Assembly (NCBI GenBank): GCA_030699625.1
Contig: JAUYLU010000046.1
Span: 1-6,460 of the forward strand
From: a bacterium
GTDB lineage: Bacteria; Patescibacteriota; Minisyncoccia; Phycocordibacterales; VMEP01
DNA length: 6,460 nucleotides
Reading direction: 5' to 3'
Shown here: positions 1 through 4,520 of the stretch, in pieces
Position numbering within the stretch: the stretch's first letter is position 1
Layout of the letters: every line of letters starts with the position of its first letter
Position numbers and translations under genes: made by a program
The notes under the pieces: generated by a model
What the model was told of the DNA's origin: nothing
Seen by the model: the letters and a program-made list of their open reading frames with translations, nothing else
The model's database searches: none

Positions 1-101
1 CTTTGCGCACTCGTATTTTCTTTTCGGGAAAAAATAATTTTTGGCCATACATTCTGAAATCCTAAACTCATAAATACCCTTGTTTTGTAGCCCAATTTTG
101 C

Positions 102-130
102 TTGACAACTGCACTACTCTATGCTATACT
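102..130 (+). promoter_or_regulatory. Strong sigma70-type promoter of the exported-protein gene
   Basis: A consensus -35 hexamer TTGACA (102-107) is separated by exactly 17 bp from TATACT (125-130). The -10 is preceded by TGC (122-124), so it is also an extended -10. Transcription should begin near 137, giving a leader of about 30 nt that holds the AGGAGG ribosome site. The same nine-base word TGCTATACT recurs at 1582-1590 ahead of the glutaredoxin gene. Confidence 0.88.
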
Positions 131-167
131 CTCAACATCGCGTGTCCAACCCCACAGGAGGATTCAC

Positions 168-632
168 ATGCGCAAGTTCTTTGCAACCAGTCTCGTCGGT
201 CTCGCCCTACTCGCTGGCATTCCATCTGTCGCACAAGCGCAGTGCCTTTTGTGCGGCATCATCGGCTTCGCGATCGGTAGCAGCACGAGCGGCGTGAACG
301 CGCATCCGCAGGACGTATCTGGCGGCGGCGGTGCGGTACTCTACATCGCGCCGAGAATCAGCGAGCGGATCACCGAGCCGCTTGCCGTTCGCATTGCCTC
401 CACTCCGGTCGCCGGTTTCTCCAGCGGCACCGAATGGAAGTACAAATGGAAGGGCACGACCATCCAGCAAATCTTCGAGAAGACGGTGGAGAAGCCCGAA
501 CAGTTCGTGGTGCTCGAAGTGATGCGTGTCGTCAGTCCGAGCGACATCAACGCCGCGACGTTCTGGTTCGCCTATCTCGAAAAGGACAAGGTCGTCCCGC
601 TCGAACGGCTCACGCCGCGCGAGCAGAAGTAG
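168..632 (+). CDS. Small secreted protein with Sec signal peptide, unknown function
   Basis: A 154-aa protein of no family I recognise. Residues 1-24 form a clear Sec signal peptide: basic MRK, a hydrophobic core around residues 8-18, and an AQA site at 22-24 consistent with signal peptidase I cleavage. The mature chain begins QCLLCG, so it has a CxxC-like pair at C26 and C29, then a short apolar stretch, a Gly/Ser-rich linker (about 38-55) and a mixed alpha/beta region to the end. I chose ATG 168 because AGGAGG lies at 156-161, six bases upstream, and because it gives a complete signal peptide; an upstream in-frame TTG at 102 falls inside the -35 box. The gene has its own promoter and terminator, so it is probably a single-gene unit. 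The cysteines could bind a metal or form a disulfide, but nothing in the sequence decides this. Confidence 0.85.
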   Translation: MRKFFATSLVGLALLAGIPSVAQAQCLLCGIIGFAIGSSTSGVNAHPQDVSGGGGAVLYIAPRISERITEPLAVRIASTPVAGFSSGTEWKYKWKGTTIQQIFEKTVEKPEQFVVLEVMRVVSPSDINAATFWFAYLEKDKVVPLERLTPREQK

Positions 633-653
633 CTGCCCCAGCATCGCTGGTGA

Positions 654-712
654 AAGCCTCGTGTTTGAAAGGAGCTTCGCGCTCACTTCGGCACGAGGCT
701 TCTTTCTTTTTT
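654..712 (+). terminator. Rho-independent terminator of the secreted-protein gene
   Basis: A perfect 10-bp stem pairs AAGCCTCGTG (654-663) with CACGAGGCTT (692-701), followed by a T-rich tail CTTTCTTTTTT (702-712). The 28-nt loop holds a smaller hairpin, GAGC (672-675) with GCTC (681-684). It starts 21 bp after the stop codon. Confidence 0.88.
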
Positions 713-730
713 AATTCAAAGAGCAGTTGT

Positions 731-850
731 ATTCGCTTTGCGAATTCTCGAATCTAGTCCGCCAAAGAAAAATTTGATATTGTCAGCGGAGCGGCTTCGC
801 CGCCTGCATTTTCTGCGGGGGGTTTGCCGCGCCGCCGCCCACGGCGCGGC
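731..850. repeat. Noncoding block of nested hairpins
   Basis: This stretch between the plus-strand terminator and the minus-strand terminator holds no convincing gene but several exact inverted repeats. ATTCGC (731-736) pairs with GCGAAT (740-745). TCCGC (758-762) pairs at longer range with GCGGA (786-790). GCGGC (791-795) pairs with GCCGC (799-803). A 9-bp stem pairs GCCGCGCCG (826-834) with CGGCGCGGC (842-850) around a 7-nt loop. None is followed by a T-tract on either strand, so they are not simple terminators. It could be a dispersed repeat, a structured RNA or a worn mobile-element end. Confidence 0.5.
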
Positions 851-885
851 CGGTTCGCACTAATTCAAGTATCCTGCACCAAATG

Positions 886-911
886 AAAAGGCCCCGCTTG
901 TGGCGTGGCCT
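886..911 (-). terminator. Terminator of the minus-strand 158-aa gene
   Basis: Read on the minus strand, AGGCC (911-907), one mismatch, then CGC (905-903) pair across a 5-nt loop with GCG (897-895), a mismatch and GGCCT (893-889). The run TTTT (889-886) overlaps the stem end. It lies about 20 bp past the stop codon of the upstream gene. The U-tract is short, so it may be weak. Confidence 0.6.
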
Positions 912-931
912 GATTCCCTGTGGGGATTGCT

Positions 932-1408
932 TCAGTTCGCGGTCGACGGGAGCGCATGCGCATTCGCGCTCGGCCGCTGGAACCATTGGGTGCACAACTG
1001 GTACGGTTCGATCGTGAGCTTCCCTTCCGCGTTGAAATCGTCCGCGAAGCAGAAAGGAACGAACGTTTTCTGCACACGTGGATCTTCGAAAGGCTTGGCG
1101 GCGACCACGACTTCGACGAACGCCGAGGTCTTGAACGGCCCGAGTTTCCCCATGAGCGATTCGAACTGCGTGCCGTAGGTCTCCCACAGACGCACAATGT
1201 ACAGCTCCTCACGGTTGAACCTGAGGATTTCCCCCAGCTTCTTACTTTGCTGGTAAATCGCCTGGCGCTCTTTGAGCATGTGGTACGTCGCCGACGCGAG
1301 GAGGCAGACCTCTTGCCTGACCGCTACGTGCAACCACGGATCTTCCGCTGCCGCTACAGGGGCCGCAGAGCGCGCCTTCCTCGTTCTCACTTCTTGCAAC
1401 TGGGGCAT
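932..1408 (-). CDS. Unrecognised 158-aa protein
   Basis: I do not recognise a family. With the ATG at 1408-1406 the product is 158 aa. GGGAG (1419-1415) sits six bases upstream of this ATG, a good Shine-Dalgarno; the adjacent GTG at 1411 would be too close. The N-terminus (about residues 1-22) is Arg/Ala-rich and looks disordered. Residues about 25-65 look helical, and the middle is a compact mixed region containing the word ELYIVRLW. The C-terminal 20 residues (after QWF) are again low in order. There is no signal peptide or membrane segment, so it is probably cytoplasmic. It is followed by its own terminator and is divergent from the glutaredoxin gene. Its amino-acid make-up is balanced and protein-like, whereas the overlapping opposite-strand ORF is Arg/Leu/Phe-rich. 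Confidence 0.65.
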   Translation of the reverse strand: MPQLQEVRTRKARSAAPVAAAEDPWLHVAVRQEVCLLASATYHMLKERQAIYQQSKKLGEILRFNREELYIVRLWETYGTQFESLMGKLGPFKTSAFVEVVVAAKPFEDPRVQKTFVPFCFADDFNAEGKLTIEPYQLCTQWFQRPSANAHALPSTAN

Positions 1409-1422
1409 CACTTTCTCCCAAA

Positions 1423-1524
1423 TTATTCCAAATTAGACACTTTTCCCCTTGCTGCATCCATCTCCTTGGCGTTCAACCTTGAAAAGAACTGCTCCTCCTT
1501 TTGGGAATCATTGAACTTAGACAT
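1423..1524 (-). CDS. Possible 33-aa peptide ahead of the 158-aa gene
   Basis: An ATG at 1524-1522 opens a 33-codon frame ending in TAA 14 bp before the ATG of the 158-aa gene, on the same strand. The peptide is hydrophilic and helix-prone (starts MSKFNDSQKEE, ends GKVSNLE), which is more protein-like than a chance frame in AT-rich DNA. Against it, there is no good Shine-Dalgarno before the ATG, and a TATACA that could be a -10 directly abuts it. It could be a leader peptide, a real microprotein or simply untranslated leader. Confidence 0.35.
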   Translation of the reverse strand: MSKFNDSQKEEQFFSRLNAKEMDAARGKVSNLE

Positions 1525-1577
1525 TGTATACCCGCATCCGGAAGATGCAATAGCTTGCCACGGCACCCCTCTTGACG

Positions 1578-1597
1578 CCCGTGCTATACTGGACGGG
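1578..1597 (+). promoter_or_regulatory. Extended -10 promoter of the glutaredoxin gene with overlapping inverted repeat
   Basis: TGCTATACT (1582-1590) is a good extended -10. No -35 exists at 16-18 bp; TTGACG at 1572-1577 is only 7 bp away. Transcription from here would give a leader of about 16 nt with no clear Shine-Dalgarno before the ATG at 1613. An inverted repeat, CCCGT (1578-1582) with ACGGG (1593-1597), brackets the -10 and could be an operator, but it is short and may be chance. Confidence 0.5.
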
Positions 1598-1612
1598 TAA
1601 AAATATAAAGCC

Positions 1613-1846
1613 ATGAAACCAGTCACCATTTACACCACGCCGACCTGCACCTATTGCAAGATGTCCAAGGAGTTCTTCGCCACAAACAACGTGCCGTATA
1701 CGGAGCACAACGTGGCCACCGACCTCGAGAAGCGCAAGGAAATGGTGGAGAAGAGCGGCCAGATGGGCGTGCCCGTCATCTACGTGGGCGATGAGATGGT
1801 CGTCGGCTTCAACAGGGCGAAGCTCGAGCAGCTTCTCGGCCTCTAA
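1613..1846 (+). CDS. Glutaredoxin-like thioredoxin-fold protein (YruB/NrdH type)
   Basis: A 77-aa minimal glutaredoxin, full length for the YruB/NrdH-like group. Members reduce disulfides or mixed thiols in the cytoplasm through a CxxC pair. Visible marks are the first beta strand VTIYTTP, the redox motif C12-T-Y-C15 before the first helix, the cis-proline loop GVP with P54, then the strand VIYVGD and the G65-F66 pair before the last helix NRAKLEQLL. The start is the only ATG that gives a complete first strand. The ribosome site is poor, which fits a very short leader. No reductase or ribonucleotide reductase gene is adjacent, so the partner cannot be read from context. No terminator follows; transcription may continue through the repeat element into tRNA-Arg. 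Confidence 0.93.
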   Translation: MKPVTIYTTPTCTYCKMSKEFFATNNVPYTEHNVATDLEKRKEMVEKSGQMGVPVIYVGDEMVVGFNRAKLEQLLGL

Positions 1847-1852
1847 TCATTT

Positions 1853-1939
1853 ATAACCAACGACAGATAACCTACAATGAAAAAGTAGAAGGCTTGTATC
1901 CTTTTCCTGTTCCTTGTAAGTTGTTGGTTGTAAGTTTAT
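1853..1939. repeat. Heptamer-repeat element between glutaredoxin and tRNA-Arg
   Basis: From 1853 to 1936 the sequence can be cut into exactly twelve 7-bp units in one phase. Left units include ATAACCA (1853-1859), ACGACAG (1860-1866) and ATAACCT (1867-1873). Right units include GTAAGTT (1916-1922), GTTGGTT (1923-1929) and GTAAGTT (1930-1936), which are roughly the reverse complement type. The middle holds a hairpin, AAGG (1889-1892) with CCTT (1900-1903), and the outer ends ATAA (1853-1856) and TTAT (1936-1939) are placed symmetrically about it. The element fills nearly the whole gap between the glutaredoxin stop and the tRNA. It resembles the units inside lepA. Confidence 0.6.
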
Positions 1940-1943
1940 GCCT

Positions 1944-2015
1944 GTCCCCGTAGTTCAACGGATAGAACAGTGGACTCCTAAGCCACTGATGGCCGTTCGA
2001 TTCGGCCCGGGGACA
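1944..2015 (+). tRNA. tRNA-Arg (anticodon CCU)
   Basis: A complete cloverleaf reading AGG codons. The acceptor stem GTCCCCG (1944-1950) pairs with CGGGGAC (2008-2014), with discriminator A2015. The D stem is GTTC (1953-1956) with GAAC (1965-1968). The anticodon loop is CTCCTAA with CCT at 1977-1979. The T stem is GGCCG (1991-1995) with CGGCC (2003-2007) around TTCGATT. The CCA end is not encoded. Position 31 is A1974 opposite G1982 (39), so the innermost anticodon-stem pair is A-G, while A1969 and T1987 can extend the stem at its outer end. Anticodon identity is clear. Confidence 0.96.
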
Positions 2016-2032
2016 TAATAAAAAATTTAAAG

Positions 2033-2103
2033 TGCGGGATGCGAGAATCGAACTCGCGTCTGTTGCTTGGGAAGCAACCATTCTGCCACTAAACCAATCC
2101 CGC
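2033..2103 (-). tRNA. tRNA-Gly (anticodon CCC)
   Basis: A complete cloverleaf on the minus strand reading GGG codons. The acceptor stem GCGGGAT (2103-2097) pairs with ATCCCGC (2040-2034), discriminator A at 2033. The anticodon stem is GTTGC with GCAAC and the loop is TTCCCAA, anticodon CCC at 2071-2069. The T arm is GCGAG, TTCGATT, CTCGC. CCA is not encoded. It begins 10 bp after the ftsB-like stop codon on the same strand, so it is probably cut from the ftsB transcript. It converges on tRNA-Arg with only 17 bp of A/T tract between them. Confidence 0.96.
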
Positions 2104-2113
2104 ATATTTTGCT

Positions 2114-2497
2114 TTATTTATTGAAAAAATCCTTAATCCCTTTCCACCACGCGGAAAACGGGTTCGTCTCCCCCATGGTAGCTTCTTTTTCCTTGCGGTC
2201 AATCACCACCACCACGCCCTCCCCCTCCTTCGCCACCTTGAACTTCTCGCGGATGGCCTCCTCGACGCCCCGCTCGGTCTTGAGGGCGGCAATGCGGCCC
2301 GAGAGCGTCTTTTCCTTGACCGCGAGAGCCGCAATCTCCTTCTCGAGCGTGGCGAGCCCGTTCGCCGCCTCGCGTTTCTTCTCAAGGAGCTTGAAGGTGC
2401 TGTTCCCGAAAAGAAGGAGCGCCGCAAAAAGGAGGGCGAGCGTCACCTTGGAATAGAGGATGCGGCGAAGGCGCTGTTTCTGTTGAAATTCGAGCAT
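2114..2497 (-). CDS. ftsB: FtsB/DivIC-like septum formation initiator protein
   Basis: A 127-aa bitopic membrane protein of the FtsB/DivIC type, which links early and late divisome proteins and supports activation of septal wall synthesis. The order of parts fits the family. It has a short basic cytoplasmic N-terminus (FQQKQRLRRILYSK), one membrane helix (about residues 18-32), a Lys/Glu/Ala-rich coiled coil (about 36-75), then the conserved extracytoplasmic block around ERGVEEAIREKFKVAKEGE (75-93), followed by VVVVID. The tail (104-127) is variable. The ATG at 2497 has AAGGA abutting it, an unusually tight ribosome site, and sits about 12 nt downstream of a predicted transcription start. tRNA-Gly follows at once. 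The assignment rests on architecture and the conserved block; FtsL is less likely because of the GE.VVVVID motif. Confidence 0.85.
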   Translation of the reverse strand: MLEFQQKQRLRRILYSKVTLALLFAALLLFGNSTFKLLEKKREAANGLATLEKEIAALAVKEKTLSGRIAALKTERGVEEAIREKFKVAKEGEGVVVVIDRKEKEATMGETNPFSAWWKGIKDFFNK

Positions 2498-2510
2498 TCC
2501 TTGGTATTAT
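2483..2510 (+). promoter_or_regulatory. Promoter of the 36-aa membrane peptide gene
   Basis: TTGAAA (2483-2488) lies 16 bp before TATTAT (2505-2510), which is preceded by TGG (2502-2504), an extended -10. Transcription would start near 2517, about 20 nt before the ATG at 2538. The -35 lies inside the first codons of the divergent ftsB-like gene, so the two promoters overlap. Confidence 0.55.
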
Positions 2511-2515
2511 TCGTA

Positions 2516-2521
2516 ATTATA
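2516..2521 (-). promoter_or_regulatory. Candidate -10 box of the ftsB-like gene
   Basis: A consensus TATAAT reads on the minus strand at 2521-2516. No recognisable -35 lies 16-18 bp upstream. It would start transcription near 2509, giving a leader of about 12 nt. It overlaps the predicted start region of the divergent peptide gene, so the two units may compete for polymerase. Confidence 0.45.
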
Positions 2522-2537
2522 CATACACGGCGACACC

Positions 2538-2648
2538 ATGCTGTTCGACAAGGACAACAACAAGAAAATCAGGATGGTCTGGATAATCATCTGCGCGCTC
2601 GTCATCATTTCAATGGTGCTTCTCTACGTGCCCGCCCTCATTTTCTAG
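2538..2648 (+). CDS. 36-aa single-pass membrane peptide, unknown function
   Basis: A short ATG frame of 36 codons ending in TAG. The first twelve residues are charged (MLFDKDNNKKIR). The rest, from about W15 to F36, is one continuous hydrophobic helix (starts WIIICALVIISMVLL) that would insert with the basic end inside. The split between charged head and apolar helix, a plausible extended -10 promoter and the tight fit between ftsB and lepA argue that it is real. There is no clear Shine-Dalgarno. It is convergent with lepA with only three bases between the stop codons. It may be a small membrane regulator or a divisome- or stress-linked microprotein; nothing in the sequence selects one. Confidence 0.7.
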   Translation: MLFDKDNNKKIRMVWIIICALVIISMVLLYVPALIF

Positions 2649-2651
2649 CCC

Positions 2652-4520
2652 CTATTCCCTTACCATCTTAAGGAAGACCTCGTGGGGGATGTTCACGCGC
2701 CCCCGTGCCTGCATCTTCTTTTTCCCCTTCTTCTGCTTCTCGCGGAGCTTCATTTTCCGGGTGATGTCGCCGCCGTACAAATAGCCGGTGACGTCCTTGC
2801 GGAGCGCCTTCACGGTCTCCGAAGAAATGATCCTCCCGAGGGCACGCCCTTGCACCTTCACCACGAAGAGTTGGCGCGGGAGGATTTTGGCGAGCTTCTC
2901 CACCGCCGCCCGGGCCTCGGCCTCCACGCGCCGCTTCGAGACCACCCGGGCGAAGGCGGGCACGGCCTCGTCCGCCACGAGGATATCGAGACGGGCCACG
3001 TCGGCGGGGCGCATCTCGAGAAATTCGTAGGAGAGCGAAGCGAAACCGCTCGACCGGCTCTTTATCTCGTCGAAAAAATTGCGCATGAGCTCGCGGAGCG
3101 GCATGACCGCGGAAAGCGCCACGCGCTTTCCGCCCATGGTCTCGGTATCGCCGATCTCGGCCTCGTGGTCGTACAAAATGACCATGATGTCGGAGAGGAA
3201 TTCCGGCGGCGTGATAATCTTCAGTTTCACCCACGGCTCGCGCGCCTCCTTGTAGCTCCCGTGGTCGGGAAAGAGCGACGGCGAATAGACCATGATGCGT
3301 TTCCCGTTCGCGAGCTCGACCTCGTAATTGATTGACGGCGTGGTGATGACAAGCACGAGCCCGAACTCGCGCTTCAGGCGCTCGGTGACGATTTCGAGAT
3401 GGAGCATGCCGAGAAAGCCCGCCCGGAAGCCGCGGCCGAGGACGCCCGACGACTCCTCTTCGTAGGAGAGCGACGAATCGGAGAGTTTGAGCCGCTCGAG
3501 CGCCTGCCGGAGCTTGGTGAAATCGTCCTGGCTTTCCGGATAGATGGAGGCGAAGACCACGGGCGACGGGAGCGCGTAGCCCGGAAGTGCCGGAAGCAGC
3601 TTTTTCGTGAGCGTCACAGTATCGCCGACCGAGGCCACGCCCGGCTTTTTGATACCGGTGACGATGTACCCTATCTCGCCTGCCTGGAGCCCGTCGCGCG
3701 CCGCTTTTTCGGGAGTGAAGATGCCGGTCTCGAGCGCGAGCGAACGCTCGCGCGCGCCGACGAGCGAAAGCTCGTCGCCCTTCCGCACCTTCCCTTCGAG
3801 CACGCGCGTGTAGAGGATGATGCCCTGGTGGTTCGAGTACTCGAAGTCGAAGATGAGCCCGCGAAAGCTCCCTGAATCTCTGATCTCCTCGCGTGGCGGC
3901 GGAATGCGCTCTACCACGGCGTCGAGGAGCGCCTCCACGCCTTCACCGGTGCGGCCCGAGACGAGAAGCACATCGCTTTCAGAAACGTTGAGGAGCTTCG
4001 CGAGCTCTTGCCGGGTGCCCTCGACATCGGCGAGCGGCGAATCGATTTTGGAGACGACCGGGAGGATGGCGAGGCCGAGTTCGCGGGCCATGCCGAGCGT
4101 GGTCAAGGTCTGCGCCTGCACGCCCTGGGTGGCGTCGACGAGGAGGAGCGAGCCCTCGACGGCCTTGAGCGCCCGCGAGACCTCGTAGGAAAAATCGATA
4201 TGACCTGGCGTATCTATCAGATTCAGAATATATTCTGAATCTGATAACTGACCACCCATAACTGATGACTTATAACTTGAATTCTCGTTATTTGTTATTT
4301 GTCGTTTGTTATTAGTTAATGGTCGATAGACCATGCGCACGGGCGTCATCTTGATGGTGATGCCGCGCTCGCGCTCGAGGTCCATACGGTCAAGGACCTG
4401 GTCGCGCATCTTGCGCTTTTCTATCGTGCCCGTCACCTCAAGCAGGCGGTCCGCCAAGGTGCTTTTACCATGGTCAATATGCGCAATTATAGAAAAGTTT
4501 CGTATATGTTTTAAGTCCAT
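2652..4520 (-). CDS. lepA: Elongation factor 4 (LepA), ribosome back-translocase GTPase, with in-frame insertion
   Basis: A 622-aa LepA/EF4, a GTPase that binds ribosomes and affects elongation and assembly. G1 is AHIDHGKST (13-21), switch I ERGITIK (T55), G3 DTPGH (103-107), G4 SKID (157-160, where most translational GTPases have NKID) and G5 SGR (188-190). EF-G-like domains follow. The LepA-specific C-terminal domain ends with YGGDITRKMKLREKQKKGKKKM and a final helix, so the protein is complete. It is about 25 residues longer than the usual 595-600 because residues about 66-95, between two strands before G3, are an Asn/Ser-rich insertion encoded by a repeat element. The ATG at 4520 gives the conserved start MDLKHIRNFSIIAHIDHGKST but lacks a Shine-Dalgarno; a duplicate start lies upstream. 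Codons 1-20 and 96-111 are AT-rich, unlike the rest. The insertion sits in a loop position, so the protein may still work. Confidence 0.96.
   Translation of the reverse strand: MDLKHIRNFSIIAHIDHGKSTLADRLLEVTGTIEKRKMRDQVLDRMDLERERGITIKMTPVRMVYRPLTNNKRQITNNENSSYKSSVMGGQLSDSEYILNLIDTPGHIDFSYEVSRALKAVEGSLLLVDATQGVQAQTLTTLGMARELGLAILPVVSKIDSPLADVEGTRQELAKLLNVSESDVLLVSGRTGEGVEALLDAVVERIPPPREEIRDSGSFRGLIFDFEYSNHQGIILYTRVLEGKVRKGDELSLVGARERSLALETGIFTPEKAARDGLQAGEIGYIVTGIKKPGVASVGDTVTLTKKLLPALPGYALPSPVVFASIYPESQDDFTKLRQALERLKLSDSSLSYEEESSGVLGRGFRAGFLGMLHLEIVTERLKREFGLVLVITTPSINYEVELANGKRIMVYSPSLFPDHGSYKEAREPWVKLKIITPPEFLSDIMVILYDHEAEIGDTETMGGKRVALSAVMPLRELMRNFFDEIKSRSSGFASLSYEFLEMRPADVARLDILVADEAVPAFARVVSKRRVEAEARAAVEKLAKILPRQLFVVKVQGRALGRIISSETVKALRKDVTGYLYGGDITRKMKLREKQKKGKKKMQARGRVNIPHEVFLKMVRE
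4215..4246. repeat. Perfect 32-bp palindrome inside lepA
   Basis: Sixteen bases on each side of the 4230/4231 centre match perfectly, from TATCAGATTC (4215-4224) to GAATCTGATA (4237-4246). One half encodes conserved LepA residues (YILNLI) and the other encodes the end of the inserted segment, so the palindrome spans the insertion boundary. There is no loop, so it would extrude as a cruciform or form a hairpin in mRNA. Confidence 0.95.
4244..4326. repeat. Symmetric heptamer-repeat element inserted in frame in lepA
   Basis: Five 7-bp units on the left, such as ATAACTG (4244-4250 and again 4258-4264) and ATAACTT (4272-4278), lead to a GAATTC centre (4279-4284). They are mirrored by five units of reverse-complement type: TCGTTAT (4285-4291), TTGTTAT (4292-4298 and again 4306-4312), TTGTCGT (4299-4305) and TAGTTAA (4313-4319). 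The arms are both 35 bp. The block is open on the minus strand in the lepA frame and adds residues of the type TNNKRQITNNENS. Its AT content contrasts sharply with the GC-rich codons before it. Confidence 0.8.

Noticed and set aside
102..167. An upstream TTG start extending the secreted protein
   Set aside because: The TTG lies in the -35 box and would bury the signal peptide; ATG 168 has a perfect ribosome site.
207..686. A minus-strand ORF over the secreted-protein gene
   Set aside because: It spans the plus-strand terminator and is a shadow of the real gene.
783..1187. A minus-strand ORF in another frame over the 158-aa gene
   Set aside because: It runs through the terminator and hairpin block and is Arg/Gly-rich, typical of an out-of-frame GC-rich shadow.
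1572..1590. TTGACG plus TATACT as a standard promoter
   Set aside because: The spacing is 7 bp, far below the 16-18 bp needed; only the extended -10 is credible.
920..1600. A long plus-strand ORF opposite the 158-aa gene
   Set aside because: Composition is Arg/Leu/Phe/His-rich, it runs through two spacers and has no ribosome site.
1853..1939. Heptamer arrays as a CRISPR array
   Set aside because: The units are 7 bp, contiguous and degenerate, with no spacers and no cas genes.
1872..2105. A minus-strand ORF over the tRNAs
   Set aside because: It covers both tRNA genes and the heptamer element, with no coding signal.
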